From Desulfatirhabdium butyrativorans DSM 18734 (GTDB taxonomy: Bacteria > Desulfobacterota > Desulfobacteria > Desulfobacterales > Desulfatirhabdiaceae), in NCBI RefSeq assembly GCF_000429925.1, contig NZ_AUCU01000043.1:1-36454 (forward strand): a stretch of DNA of 36,454 nucleotides, given 5' to 3'. The stretch's first letter is position 1; each line of letters starts with the position of its first letter. The translations under genes were made by a program, and so were the position numbers. Below, piece after piece: positions 8,618 through 16,667 of this stretch. Under the pieces are notes generated by a model that searched no databases, had not been told where the DNA came from, and saw only the letters and a program-made list of their open reading frames with translations.

Positions 8618-9880
8618 TCACCCCTTGCGATCCGGCTCTTTCCGCGCCTGAACGAGCCATACCGGATTCCGGGCATCGAAGCGCTCTCCGTTTGCCAGGG
8701 ACTTGGAGACATTGGCCTGGAGTTGGGTAACGCCATACGGCCAGTCCAGTTGCCGGAAAACCGCTGTTGCGGCATGCAGGCTCTGCAACAGCACCGTATT
8801 GACGACCATGATGCCGCCATCGGCAAGGCGCCTGCCAGCCGCATGCAGGATCGCATCGAGATCTTTTCCGCCGCCGCCCACGAATACCCGATCCGGTGCG
8901 GGAAGTCCATCGAGAATCCCGGGCATGGCGCCCTGGATCACGCGGATGTTGCGCATGCAGAACCGGGCCACATTTTCGCGGATATGCCGCACCCGTTCGG
9001 GATGCTGTTCAACGGCAATCACCTGGCCCTTTGCGGCCAGCAGGGCGGCCTCAATCGATACCGAACCGCTTCCGGCCCCAAGGTCCCAAACCACGTGGTG
9101 GGCCATCAACGCCAGTTGGGCAATGGAAACAGCCCTGATTTCGGGTTTGGTAATCATCCCGGCATCATGCAGATAGGCCGTTTCAGGCATTCCAAGCCAG
9201 AGCTGGGGGCTATCGGCAGGCTGTCGCGCCTCGATCACGATGACATTGGGCTGACGAAACACCGCAGCGGATGCTTCTTTCAACGACATCCACCGCATCG
9301 TCTCGTCAGGCTCCCCAAGACGTTCCAGCACGCAGCATCTCCCTTCGATGGCCGGAAATTCCAGCAACCGAGCCGCGATCCAGTCCGGCGTATGGTGCGG
9401 ATCGGTCAGGACGAATACCCGTTCGCTGCCGCAGATGGCTGCAATCAAATCCGTTGTGGCGTCCGTTCCATGAAAATGAACGACCGGAACAGGATGCCAG
9501 GGGAGATTCAGCCGGGAGAATGCCGCCGCAAGGGAGGATACATTCGGAAGCACCCGTACCGTTTCAGAGCCGAATCTCCGGATCAGCGTCGCCCCGATTC
9601 CGAAAAACAACGGATCCCCGGATGCGAGCACAACGGTGCGCCTTCTGCCGATCCGATCGGCAATGGCCGCCATCACGATTTCCAGATCTTTTCCGATGGC
9701 GATTTTTTCGGCAAACAGGTTTTCAAAATGCGCCAGGTGTCTTTTGGCGCCGACCAGCACATCGGCGGCTTCGATGATCCGAAGCTGCCGAAGGCTCAGG
9801 TCTTCAGGAGCCATGCCCATTCCGACGACCGTGATGCGGTCGGGATGGGGGTCATTATCCGTTTTCCGGGTTTGGTTCAT
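8618..9880 (-). CDS. cbiET: Bifunctional CbiE-CbiT (precorrin-6Y C5,15-methyltransferase/decarboxylase)
   Basis: The 420-residue fusion carries both late ring methylations and decarboxylation of the acetate side chain. The N-terminal CbiE half (about residues 14-215) shows ITVVGMGMAPEDLSLRQLRII, VLVGAKRHL, VLASGDPLFFGIG and VLPNVSSLAAAFSRLNLPW. The C-terminal CbiT half (about 240-415) shows GMITKPEIRAVSIAQL, the SAM-binding VWDLGAGSGSVSIEAA, and RVFVGGGGKDLDAIL. In many bacteria the halves are separate genes; the fused form is called CobL or CbiET. The start ATG 9880 has a weak upstream GGAAGAA. It lies 42 bp after the cbiD stop, consistent with the same transcript. The 3' end nearly touches the hexamer array at 8535-8610. 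Confidence 0.95.
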   Translation of the reverse strand: MNQTRKTDNDPHPDRITVVGMGMAPEDLSLRQLRIIEAADVLVGAKRHLAHFENLFAEKIAIGKDLEIVMAAIADRIGRRRTVVLASGDPLFFGIGATLIRRFGSETVRVLPNVSSLAAAFSRLNLPWHPVPVVHFHGTDATTDLIAAICGSERVFVLTDPHHTPDWIAARLLEFPAIEGRCCVLERLGEPDETMRWMSLKEASAAVFRQPNVIVIEARQPADSPQLWLGMPETAYLHDAGMITKPEIRAVSIAQLALMAHHVVWDLGAGSGSVSIEAALLAAKGQVIAVEQHPERVRHIRENVARFCMRNIRVIQGAMPGILDGLPAPDRVFVGGGGKDLDAILHAAGRRLADGGIMVVNTVLLQSLHAATAVFRQLDWPYGVTQLQANVSKSLANGERFDARNPVWLVQARKEPDRKG

Positions 9881-9922
9881 GATGCCATTCTTCCCGAAGG
9901 CTGGTATAAGCCTGAAGCCGGA

Positions 9923-11068
9923 TTACCCCTGAAAAATGGGGCTGCCGTCAAAATTGAAGAGGATGGCCGAAATTTGCGTCCGGCCATCACCGGTAACTGC
10001 CCGTGCGTTTTCAATCATGCGCCTGCCGACTGCCTCGATGACCTGCGGATGATCCGGCCACAGCAGGCCCAGCGCCTCCCTGGCCGTATTTGCCCTTCCC
10101 ACCGCATCGGCAAGGGCGGCATCCCCGCTCCATTCTACGGTCCACCGGGCAAGGGGTGCCAGCGTCATCTCGGCGTTCCGTGCATGGGTATGGGGAATGT
10201 TCAACGCCATTTTCAAGGCTTTCCCGAAAAAGACGGCCAGTGTGATTTCCGCAAACCCTTTCCTTGCGGCAGTTCGCAGGGAATGGTGAAAATAATCGCC
10301 GATCTGGACGAAGCTGACCGGTGAAAGCATTGCCAGCAATGCCTGGGCTGACCGCTCGCTTCTTCTGCCGGTCGAAAGCACCACGCGGGAACAGCCGGAA
10401 GCATGGGCCACGGACAGCGCCGCATCGATGGAAGCCGTGAACGCCTCATGGCTCATGGGACGCACCCAGCCGGTGGTACCCAGAATCGATATGCCGCCCA
10501 CGATGCCAAGCCGGGCATTGAGCGTTTTGCGGGCAAGCCGCTCGCCTTCCGGAACGAAAACCGATACCTGCACGCGACCAGCTTCGCGGTTCCCGAGCGC
10601 ATTCAAAACCGTTTCCCGGATCATCCGCGCCGGACCCGGGTTGATGGCCGGATGACCTGGCGGCGTTTCCAGTCCCGGCAGGGTGACCCTTCCGACCCCT
10701 TCCGCGCCATCGATCACGATTTCCGGCTGCTGAATCCGGCCCGGATCGCCATCCGGTGCTGGCAACCCGGCCATGCGCACCCGCGCCCCGATTTCCGCGC
10801 CATTGGTCACATCGGGATCATCTCCGGCATCCTTGATGACCGTGGCCCATGCCGTATCGCCCAGCAGGCCGGAGCGGTGAATGGCAATCGATATGTCTTC
10901 ACCGCTGAGCATCCGGACGGTTACTGTGGAAGGCGCCTGCCTGTACAGCAGCAGCCGGAGTGCCGCTCCTGCGGAGGCAGCCGCTGCGGCTCCTGTGGTG
11001 AAGCCGGATCGAAGTCTTTTCCGCCGGGAGTTTTCCGCCGGGGAGCCGGTTTCAGCACAGGATGGCAT
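9923..11068 (-). CDS. cbiD: Cobalt-precorrin-5B C1-methyltransferase CbiD
   Basis: CbiD methylates C1 of cobalt-precorrin-5B and is specific to the anaerobic pathway, with no equivalent in the aerobic one. The 381-residue protein shows the family start LRSGFTTGAAAAASAGAAL, KDAGDDPDVTNGAEI, GVGRVTLPGLETPPGHPAINPGPARMI, IVGGISILGTTGWVRPMS and the Cys-free CbiD C-terminal region. Its ATG lies inside the end of the upstream membrane-protein gene (17-bp overlap), which suggests translational coupling. The N-terminal 18 residues (MPSCAETGSPAENSRRKR) precede the conserved core and may be extra. Length and domain content are normal. The presence of CbiD, with CbiG, marks this operon as the cobalt-early route. 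Confidence 0.96.
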   Translation of the reverse strand: MPSCAETGSPAENSRRKRLRSGFTTGAAAAASAGAALRLLLYRQAPSTVTVRMLSGEDISIAIHRSGLLGDTAWATVIKDAGDDPDVTNGAEIGARVRMAGLPAPDGDPGRIQQPEIVIDGAEGVGRVTLPGLETPPGHPAINPGPARMIRETVLNALGNREAGRVQVSVFVPEGERLARKTLNARLGIVGGISILGTTGWVRPMSHEAFTASIDAALSVAHASGCSRVVLSTGRRSERSAQALLAMLSPVSFVQIGDYFHHSLRTAARKGFAEITLAVFFGKALKMALNIPHTHARNAEMTLAPLARWTVEWSGDAALADAVGRANTAREALGLLWPDHPQVIEAVGRRMIENARAVTGDGRTQISAILFNFDGSPIFQG

Positions 11069-12101
11069 ACAGTGCTCCGATCAGAATGATGCTTGCCACG
11101 CGAAACACCTGTCCGGTCACCAGGAGCTGCATGCCCAGTCCGGGCGAAAAAATGCCCATGTAGTTCGGCAACTGATGCCGCAGGGCCCGAATCGGAAAGG
11201 CGATGACATTGCCGAGCAGCAGGGCGAGAACCGTCTGCTTGACGGTGAGCAGTCCGGATCCCATCAATGCGCCCGCTGCGGCAAAACCCGATGTGAATTC
11301 GGCGACAAAGCTGAGCACAACGATCGAAAGTGATTCGACCGGAACGAAATGGTGAACTGTCAGGTGGGCCAGAGCATCCCGGGCCGTATCGAAGAGTTTC
11401 AGGGCCTGCATCATGTCGACCAGTATGTAGATCGGGATGACCAGCACAACGACGGCTGTAAGCCGCCGAAGGGCTTTTGTCCATACGCCCTTCCACTGGG
11501 TTTTCCACTCCCTGCCGGTCTGGCGCTCATCGGCTGCCGTCTGCCAATCGGCATCGAGGGCACTTTTGGCAAACAACCGGTGCCCGATGACCAGAGCCGT
11601 CGTTCGCAGCAGTGCAGCCAGAAAGGTGAGCGCGAAATAGAGCATCCCGGCCCAGCGGGTCAGGGCGGAAACCATGAAAAACGTGGAGGGCAGGTGCAGA
11701 AAGAAAGCGGGAAACTGGTTCATCAGGTTTCCGAGAAACACATCCTTCCTGCCGATCTTGCCTTCTTCATAATAGGTCAGCAGCAGGGAATTCGCCGTAA
11801 CGCCCGAAACGAAGGCGGCCATGAACGATGCGCCCAGATGAGGTCCCAGCCTGCCGAAGCGGAAGAATGGCCGGGTAACGATGGCCAACCGGGAGGTCCA
11901 TCCGCTCGATTCGATCCATTGACCGATGAGAAGCCCTGCAGCGATCATGCCGATCATCCGCAGCAGGGATTTGCCCAGCCGGTGAATCAGATAGGCGCTC
12001 CCGACGGGATGGATCCAGATATGGGTCGCGGTCAACAGCAGGATGGATACGGTAATGGAAACGGCGATGGAACGCCATGAATTTGTCGATCTTTTTTTCA
12101 C
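11052..12101 (-). CDS. Nucleoside-recognition (Gate) domain membrane protein in B12 operon
   Basis: The 349-residue protein starts at GTG 12101 and is strongly hydrophobic, with roughly eight membrane segments. Two similar halves are visible: residues about 40-180 (GMIAAGLLIGQWIESS...LGASFMAAFVSGVTANSLLLTYYEEGKI) and about 225-345 (VLVIPIYILVDMM...VAEFTSGFAAAGALMGSG). This pattern is typical of 'nucleoside recognition'/Gate domain proteins, a family related to SpoIIM/FeoB-gate and nucleoside transporter cores. A charged loop (ADERQTGREWKTQWKG) links the halves. It sits between cbiL and cbiD behind the cobalamin riboswitch, and overlaps cbiD by 17 bp, so a role in moving cobalt, a corrinoid or a precursor across the membrane is plausible. 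That role is inference from context. Confidence 0.8.
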   Translation of the reverse strand: MKKRSTNSWRSIAVSITVSILLLTATHIWIHPVGSAYLIHRLGKSLLRMIGMIAAGLLIGQWIESSGWTSRLAIVTRPFFRFGRLGPHLGASFMAAFVSGVTANSLLLTYYEEGKIGRKDVFLGNLMNQFPAFFLHLPSTFFMVSALTRWAGMLYFALTFLAALLRTTALVIGHRLFAKSALDADWQTAADERQTGREWKTQWKGVWTKALRRLTAVVVLVIPIYILVDMMQALKLFDTARDALAHLTVHHFVPVESLSIVVLSFVAEFTSGFAAAGALMGSGLLTVKQTVLALLLGNVIAFPIRALRHQLPNYMGIFSPGLGMQLLVTGQVFRVASIILIGALYAILC

Positions 12102-12111
12102 GGTAATCCCA

Positions 12112-12290
12112 AATGCAACCGGGGTTTCACCCCGACAAATGAAAGCCGCAGGGGCGACTTCCGCAGGAATCGCCCATAGAACAGGAGTTGCATCCCGGTT
12201 GATGAAAGCCGCAGGAGCAAGCTACAAAAAATGGGAACCATCCGCTTTCTTCTGACTCCTGACTTCTGACTCCTGACTCCTGACCTCCGC
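12112..12290. repeat. Composite repeat: 63-bp-family units plus heptamer array
   Basis: 12112-12230 has two imperfect units of the 63-bp family ('ccgg..cccg.caaatgaaagccgcaggggcgacttccgcaggaat'). They are followed by 'aaaaaatgggaaccatccgctttcttc' split across copies, and then by heptamers TGACTCC (12251-12286). It is the same order as 18637-18822. It fills the 214-bp spacer between cbiL and the membrane-protein gene. Confidence 0.8.
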
Positions 12291-12315
12291 AGGAATGGCC
12301 GGAAGGACATCCCCT

Positions 12316-13041
12316 TTACCATCGCTCCCGATTCCGTTTGGCGATGATCAATGTCCAATAGTCGGGCTTCCGGTCGAGATACTGCCGGATATCGGTTTCG
12401 ATGTGCTGATCGGGCATCCCGCAGTTGCTGATGCCGACACACCGGTCATACGCATGGCTCTCCTCAATGGCTGCATGAATGTCACCCACATTGCGATAGG
12501 CCTTCAAGAACACCACCGTGTCCGGTTTCATCCCGAATTGACGCAGACGATCGCCGCCTTGGGCCCCGGAAACCAGGAGCATGGATTCTTCTCCCTCGAC
12601 AAGCGGTGTATTCATGGCGGCTGCGGCAGCCTGGTAGGAGGTGATGCCGGGAATGGTCACGACATGCGCATCCGGACGCATCGAACCGATCTGCCGCAAC
12701 ACGTACCCATACGTGGAATAGGTCATGGAATCGCCGAGCGTCAGGAAAGCCGCATCCTTTCCCTGATCGAGCTCATTCAGAATGCACTGCGCATTGCAGC
12801 GCCAGGCCCCGTGCGTTTCCTCCGCCCGGGTCGACATGGGGAAACGCAGCATCCGGATCGGAGTTGCTTCCGGAATGTAGGGCCTTGCGATGGAGACGGC
12901 CAGGCTATAATCGTTTTTGGTGGAGGCCGCAGCAAAAACGACGTCCACCGCCTGCAGGATTCGGGTGGATTTGACCGGAATGAGTTCCGGATCGCCCGGC
13001 CCGACACCGATACCATAGAGGGTGCCAGAAGGTTGGTTCAT
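12316..13041 (-). CDS. cbiL: Precorrin-2 / cobalt-precorrin-2 C20-methyltransferase
   Basis: This 241-residue CobI/CbiL enzyme adds the C20 methyl group to (cobalt-)precorrin-2, the first committed methylation. Signatures are LYGIGVGPGDPELIPVKSTRIL near the start, FAAASTKNDYSLA, FLTLGDSMTYSTYGYVL, TIPGITSYQAAAA and LLVSGAQGGD. AAGGGG is about eight bases before ATG 13041. The length is normal. It lies 164 bp after cbiC and 214 bp before the next gene; both spacers are repeat-rich, but no terminator with a U-tract is visible. The operon context and the presence of CbiD/CbiG make the cobalt-bearing substrate more likely. Confidence 0.95.
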   Translation of the reverse strand: MNQPSGTLYGIGVGPGDPELIPVKSTRILQAVDVVFAAASTKNDYSLAVSIARPYIPEATPIRMLRFPMSTRAEETHGAWRCNAQCILNELDQGKDAAFLTLGDSMTYSTYGYVLRQIGSMRPDAHVVTIPGITSYQAAAAAMNTPLVEGEESMLLVSGAQGGDRLRQFGMKPDTVVFLKAYRNVGDIHAAIEESHAYDRCVGISNCGMPDQHIETDIRQYLDRKPDYWTLIIAKRNRERW

Positions 13042-13205
13042 GGGAAAAACCCCTTATTGTTGAGAATTCAGGAGTCGGAATTCAGAAGAAAAGCAATCGC
13101 GATCCATGTCGTGGAAATCCAGGCCCACCGCAGGGGCAAACCCCTGTGTTCGCCCGATCCGTCTGACCGTCGTCGGATGTTCATCCCCGGGGACGGCGAT
13201 CCGTA
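13042..13205. other. Spacer between cbiC and cbiL with repeat fragments
   Basis: It holds a fragment 'caggagtcggaattcagaagaaaagc' (13070-13097, split) of the heptamer composite repeat, and a short palindromic block 'cgcaggggcaaacccctgtg' (13130-13149). A 63-codon minus frame here looks repeat-derived and is not called. Confidence 0.5.
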
Positions 13206-13868
13206 TCATGAAAATGCCTTTGCCGGGTTGTTGCACCCGGCGCAATTGCGCGCGGCGATCGGCTGGGCCAGCAGCGAAAGCGCGTTGACAACACTTGCCG
13301 CCACGGCCGATCCCCCTTTCCTGCCGACATTGCTAATGAACGGCAGATCAAGCTTCAGCAGCTCCGCCTTGCTTTCCGCGGCCTGGACAAAACCGACCGG
13401 AAGCCCGATCACCAGCGCCGGTGCGACGCTTTTGGTCCGGATGTGCCCGATCAGACGAAGCAGGGCAGTCGGTGCGTTTCCGATCACGAAAATCCCTTCC
13501 GGAAACCGCGAAACGGCCTGATCGATGGCCGCCATGCTCCGTGTCGTTCCGGATTCCTTGGCGCGTTCGATCACCTGCGGATCGTCAATGAGACAATGGA
13601 TATCCACGCCGAAATCCGACAGGCGGGAGCGGTTGATGCCCGATGCAGCCATCCGGGTGTCGGTGACGATCGGCTTCCCGGATCGGATTGCCTCTATCCC
13701 CGCCGCGATGGCTTTCGGATGAAACCGGACGGTTTGAATCCATTCGAAATCCGCCGTTGTATGGATCATGCGCCGGACAATTTGCCACTGGTCGTGCACG
13801 AAAGGGTGCGCGCCCGCTTCGGCGTTGATGATTTCAAAGCTCAGGGCTTCGATGTCTTCTGGAGTCAT
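13206..13868 (-). CDS. cbiC: Precorrin-8X / cobalt-precorrin-8 methylmutase
   Basis: CbiC/CobH moves the C11 methyl to C12, giving (cobalt-)hydrogenobyrinate. The 220-residue protein shows the start MTPEDIEALSFEII, then VRRMIHTTADFEW with the catalytic His36, KPIVTDTRMAASGI, FVIGNAPTAL, PALVIGLPVGFVQAAESKAEL and SNVGRKGGSAVAAS; all are classical for the family. AAAGG precedes ATG 13868. The gene is separated from cbiA by a 414-bp repeat-rich gap, beginning with a partial inverted-repeat element just 19 bp upstream of the start. The product otherwise looks intact and normal in length. Confidence 0.96.
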   Translation of the reverse strand: MTPEDIEALSFEIINAEAGAHPFVHDQWQIVRRMIHTTADFEWIQTVRFHPKAIAAGIEAIRSGKPIVTDTRMAASGINRSRLSDFGVDIHCLIDDPQVIERAKESGTTRSMAAIDQAVSRFPEGIFVIGNAPTALLRLIGHIRTKSVAPALVIGLPVGFVQAAESKAELLKLDLPFISNVGRKGGSAVAASVVNALSLLAQPIAARNCAGCNNPAKAFS

Positions 13869-13886
13869 GAGATACCTTTCAAAATA

Positions 13887-13960
13887 GCGTCTGAACGGAA
13901 ACCCCGTTTTGGGTACAATCTGATCCGGCGGGCAGGCAGTTTTGCCGTCCAGCGGGAACT
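13887..13960. repeat. Inverted-repeat element family, left-half copy
   Basis: It begins with CTGAACGGAAACCCC and continues 'gttttgggtacaatctg..cgggcaggcagttttgc', matching the left half of 34318-34444 and part of 22317-22399. No right terminal repeat is present. It sits directly upstream of cbiC. Confidence 0.6.
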
Positions 13961-14005
13961 TGCATGAAGCCGTGGGCGTTCGTTGTGACGATCTTCATAA
14001 ACATT

Positions 14006-14182
14006 TATCGCGAAAATACCGCCCCTCGCAATGCTGAGGATAATCGCTGTGGCTATCGCAATCGTTGTCGTTGTCGTAATCTTTTTCGTTGTCGTTGTCG
14101 TTGTCGTTGTCGTTATCGTTGTCGTTATCGTTGTCGTTATCGTTGTCGTTGTCGTTGTCGTTATCGTAATCGTAATCGTAAT
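14006..14182. repeat. Long hexamer array (GTTGTC) with shared flank
   Basis: About 20 units of GTTGTC, GTTATC and GTAATC fill 14058-14182. The flank 14006-14044 is an inverted match to 5363-5404 (gcattgcgaggggcgg core), so array and flank form one dispersed element. Confidence 0.85.
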
Positions 14183-14239
14183 TCCTTACCCCTGCTTATC
14201 GTATCGTGAAATTACGGCAGTCGGCAGTGTAGCCCGTCA

Positions 14240-14312
14240 CCCCGTCGAAAGTCGGGGTCCAGAACCAGTCCATGTCCCGCTCTCATGGAACTGGATTTTG
14301 GCTTTCGCCGGG
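14240..14312. repeat. Imperfect inverted repeat overlapping the cbiA 3' end
   Basis: The left arm CCGTCGAAAGTCGGGGTCCAG/ACCAGTCCATG and the right arm CATGGAACTGGATT/TTGGCTTTCGCCGG can fold into one long hairpin with a loop near 14275. The right arm encodes the last nine residues and the stop of cbiA. A short heptamer fragment (cggcagt) precedes it at 14214-14228. Confidence 0.75.
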
Positions 14313-15713
14313 CTGTCGCCCTGCCCATCCGGCAGCGCATTCGACAAAATGACGGGCCACATCCGGGTTGCTGGCAAACATCAAATGCATGTAACTTCCC
14401 AGCGTATGGCGGATCTGATAGCCTTCGGTCCGCTGCATCATGCCGCTGCGATCCGCGATCCGGTAAGCCTGCATCGCATCCGGCTCAGACATCAGCTCGG
14501 AATAATGGAATTCATGCCCCCGGATCACGGTCCCCGGTTTTCCAATACAGGTGTTTTCCGCCATGCGGATCTCCCGGTAACCCAGGGCTTTGAGCCGCCC
14601 CAGCATGCGGACCGATGCCGAGAAACATCCGCACATCGGATGGACACGCCCTTCAAGATCGATGATTTCCCGGCACAAATACATGAATCCGCCACATTCG
14701 GCATAAATGGGCATGCCGCCGAGGCTCGCCCGGTAAACGGCATCCCGCAGGCTTTCGTTCCGTGAAAGCCGCTCCCCGAACATCTCCGGATATCCGCCGC
14801 CGAGATAGAGGCCGCCGATTCCTTCCGGAAGCGTCTCCGCCTCCATCGGCGAAAAAAACACGATCGTTGCGCCGAAACGCTCCAGCAGTTCCAGGTTGTC
14901 GGGATAATAGAAACAGAAAGCTTCATCGCGCGCCACGGCGATCCGCACCCGCTCCCCCGACCATTCCGGGATCGGCTCGGGCCTGTCCAGTGGAATTTCA
15001 GGAAGTTTTTCCAGCAGGCCATCGATATCGATTGCGGCTTCAATGGCATCGGCGATCCGATCCATCTGCCCGTTCTGATGACCATACTCCTCTGCCGTGA
15101 GCAGGCCGAGGTGCCGTTCCGGAATGCCGATGGTTTCCGCCCGAAGGATACCACCCAGGCAGGGCAGGACCCCGGCTGCCTCCAGTGCTTCCCGAAGATA
15201 GGCCAGATGGCGCTCGCTTCCCAGATGATTGAATACGACTCCTGCAAAGTTCACCATCGGATCGAAGCGCTGAAACCCCAGCACGAGGGCTGCAGCGCTT
15301 CTGGCCATGTGCCGGGCATCTGCCACCAGGAGCACCGGAATGCCGAGCCATTTGGCGATTTGCGCCGTGGAGCCGGCCTCCGTCCGTCCGTCGTATCCGT
15401 CATAGAGGCCCATGACGCCTTCCACAACGGCGATATCCGCGTTTCGGGCATGGCGGAAAAAACGCTCCCGGTTGGCGCCCCGGTCCAGCATCCAGCCGTC
15501 CAGGTTCAGCGAAGCGGCCCCCAGAATCCGGCCGTGATGCCCCGGATCGATGAAATCCGGGCCGACCTTGAATCCGGCAATGGCAAGCCCTCTTCGCCTG
15601 AGGCAGGCCATCAGCCCCAGGGTCACGGTGGTCTTTCCGACGCCGCTGTGAACGCCAGCGATGCAGATCGCCTTAATGGGGCACCTCCCATGCCGGCAAT
15701 TGGAACGTGGCAT
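14283..15713 (-). CDS. cbiA: Cobyrinate a,c-diamide synthase CbiA
   Basis: This ATP- and glutamine-dependent enzyme amidates the a and c side chains of cobyrinate. The 476-residue product has an N-terminal P-loop GVHSGVGKTT (residues 20-29), the block GFKVGPDFIDPGHH, VVEGVMGLYDGYDG and a C-terminal class-I glutamine amidotransferase domain. In that domain ECGGF holds the nucleophile Cys340, with a catalytic His in GSYMHL near residue 443. I choose ATG 15713; a frame to 15794 adds a Cys/Pro-rich lead that overlaps btuF further. Even so it overlaps btuF by 41 bp, suggesting coupling. The last nine residues (PGESQNPVP) and stop are contributed by the 14240-14312 inverted repeat. Aerobic CobB uses hydrogenobyrinate; context favours CbiA. 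Confidence 0.94.
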   Translation of the reverse strand: MPRSNCRHGRCPIKAICIAGVHSGVGKTTVTLGLMACLRRRGLAIAGFKVGPDFIDPGHHGRILGAASLNLDGWMLDRGANRERFFRHARNADIAVVEGVMGLYDGYDGRTEAGSTAQIAKWLGIPVLLVADARHMARSAAALVLGFQRFDPMVNFAGVVFNHLGSERHLAYLREALEAAGVLPCLGGILRAETIGIPERHLGLLTAEEYGHQNGQMDRIADAIEAAIDIDGLLEKLPEIPLDRPEPIPEWSGERVRIAVARDEAFCFYYPDNLELLERFGATIVFFSPMEAETLPEGIGGLYLGGGYPEMFGERLSRNESLRDAVYRASLGGMPIYAECGGFMYLCREIIDLEGRVHPMCGCFSASVRMLGRLKALGYREIRMAENTCIGKPGTVIRGHEFHYSELMSEPDAMQAYRIADRSGMMQRTEGYQIRHTLGSYMHLMFASNPDVARHFVECAAGWAGRQPGESQNPVP

Positions 15714-16656
15714 ACCGTTCGGGGTACAGCATCCGTCCGATGGTGAGCATGCCGGTGAGCAGCCGGGGTCCGGGTCTGGAGACGAGCATTTCATCGACGA
15801 GGTATATCCGGCCGTTTTTCACGGCATCGATGGCATTGAATCCCGGCTCGTTCCGGATCGTATCGACTGTCGCCGCGTTCATCACGCCGGTTTGAGCCAG
15901 AAACACATCGATCTGATCGGCCTTGGCGAGAATGCGTTCCTTGCCGTAATAGGCGATCTGGCTTTCCTTCACCACTTCGGCATCGGGAGCCACATTGACG
16001 CCGCCGACGGTTTCCAGAACGAAGATCGGCATGGAGTTTGGCGAAAACGTCTTCATCCGGCCGTGGATTGCTTCGAAATACACCCGCTTGCGCTGCCGGA
16101 TCGTTCCTGCCGCCTGTCGGAACCGCTCGACATTGTCGAAAAAATAGGTTGTCAGCGCCCGGGCCTCGCGCACCCTTCCGGTCAGAACACCCAGAAGCGC
16201 CCAGTACTGCCGAAGCTCGTCGGGCGTGGTCGGCTGAAGGGATACGACGACAATTCCTGCTTTTTCAAGTCCGCTGACCAGTCTCCCGTATCCCCGCTCG
16301 ATCATGGGCCGGATCAGCACCAGATCGGGCTTTGCCGCCAGGAATTTTTCCAGATCGTCATGGTAGGAAAACACCGGTTTTTGCGTAGCCTCCGGCGGAT
16401 AGGCTTCGTTCGGGGATACCCCGATGATCTGCCCCGCGCATCCGATGGCGAACAGATTTTCCGTATGTGCGCCATAAAGCGAAATGATCCGCCGAAATGG
16501 GCGGGAAATGGCGATTTGCCTGCCGGAATCGTCGGTCGCAGAAACCGGGTAGACGGCATTCGACTCTTCGGCCACGGCCGATGTCCACAGGAGGCCGCAC
16601 AGCAGCGCACAAGCGATCGCCATCCGGCAGCTCACTCCATCCATCGGAATTTTCAT
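15673..16656 (-). CDS. btuF: ABC transporter periplasmic corrinoid (BtuF-like) binding protein
   Basis: The 327-residue protein begins with a signal peptide: a positively charged start, the hydrophobic core MAIACALLCGLLW and a likely cleavage near TSAVAEES. It then shows the class-III solute-binding (FecB/BtuF) pattern: VYPVSATDDSGRQIAISRPFRRIISL, TENLFAIGCAGQIIGVS, LAAKPDLVLIRP, and a late ALTTYFF helix. I choose ATG 16656 because GAGGGGGGAA lies just before it; an ATG at 16671 overlaps the btuD stop as ATGA. It should deliver ligand to BtuC in the inner membrane. FecB-type proteins also bind Fe-siderophores; the B12 riboswitch and cbi neighbours favour cobalamin or cobinamide. No lipobox is clear. 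Confidence 0.85.
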   Translation of the reverse strand: MKIPMDGVSCRMAIACALLCGLLWTSAVAEESNAVYPVSATDDSGRQIAISRPFRRIISLYGAHTENLFAIGCAGQIIGVSPNEAYPPEATQKPVFSYHDDLEKFLAAKPDLVLIRPMIERGYGRLVSGLEKAGIVVVSLQPTTPDELRQYWALLGVLTGRVREARALTTYFFDNVERFRQAAGTIRQRKRVYFEAIHGRMKTFSPNSMPIFVLETVGGVNVAPDAEVVKESQIAYYGKERILAKADQIDVFLAQTGVMNAATVDTIRNEPGFNAIDAVKNGRIYLVDEMLVSRPGPRLLTGMLTIGRMLYPERYATFQLPAWEVPH

Positions 16657-16667
16657 CGGTTCCCCCC

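Noticed and set aside
8588-10324. 578-codon plus-strand frame across cbiET and cbiD
   Set aside because: The product has no recognisable domain and is a mirror of well-conserved minus-strand genes in GC-rich DNA.
13054-13245. Small minus-strand gene between cbiC and cbiL
   Set aside because: It starts inside cbiC, spans repeat fragments and has no ribosome site.
14031-14765. Plus-strand frame with a long Val/Ile tract
   Set aside because: The tract is a translation of the GTTGTC hexamer array and the rest is antisense to cbiA.
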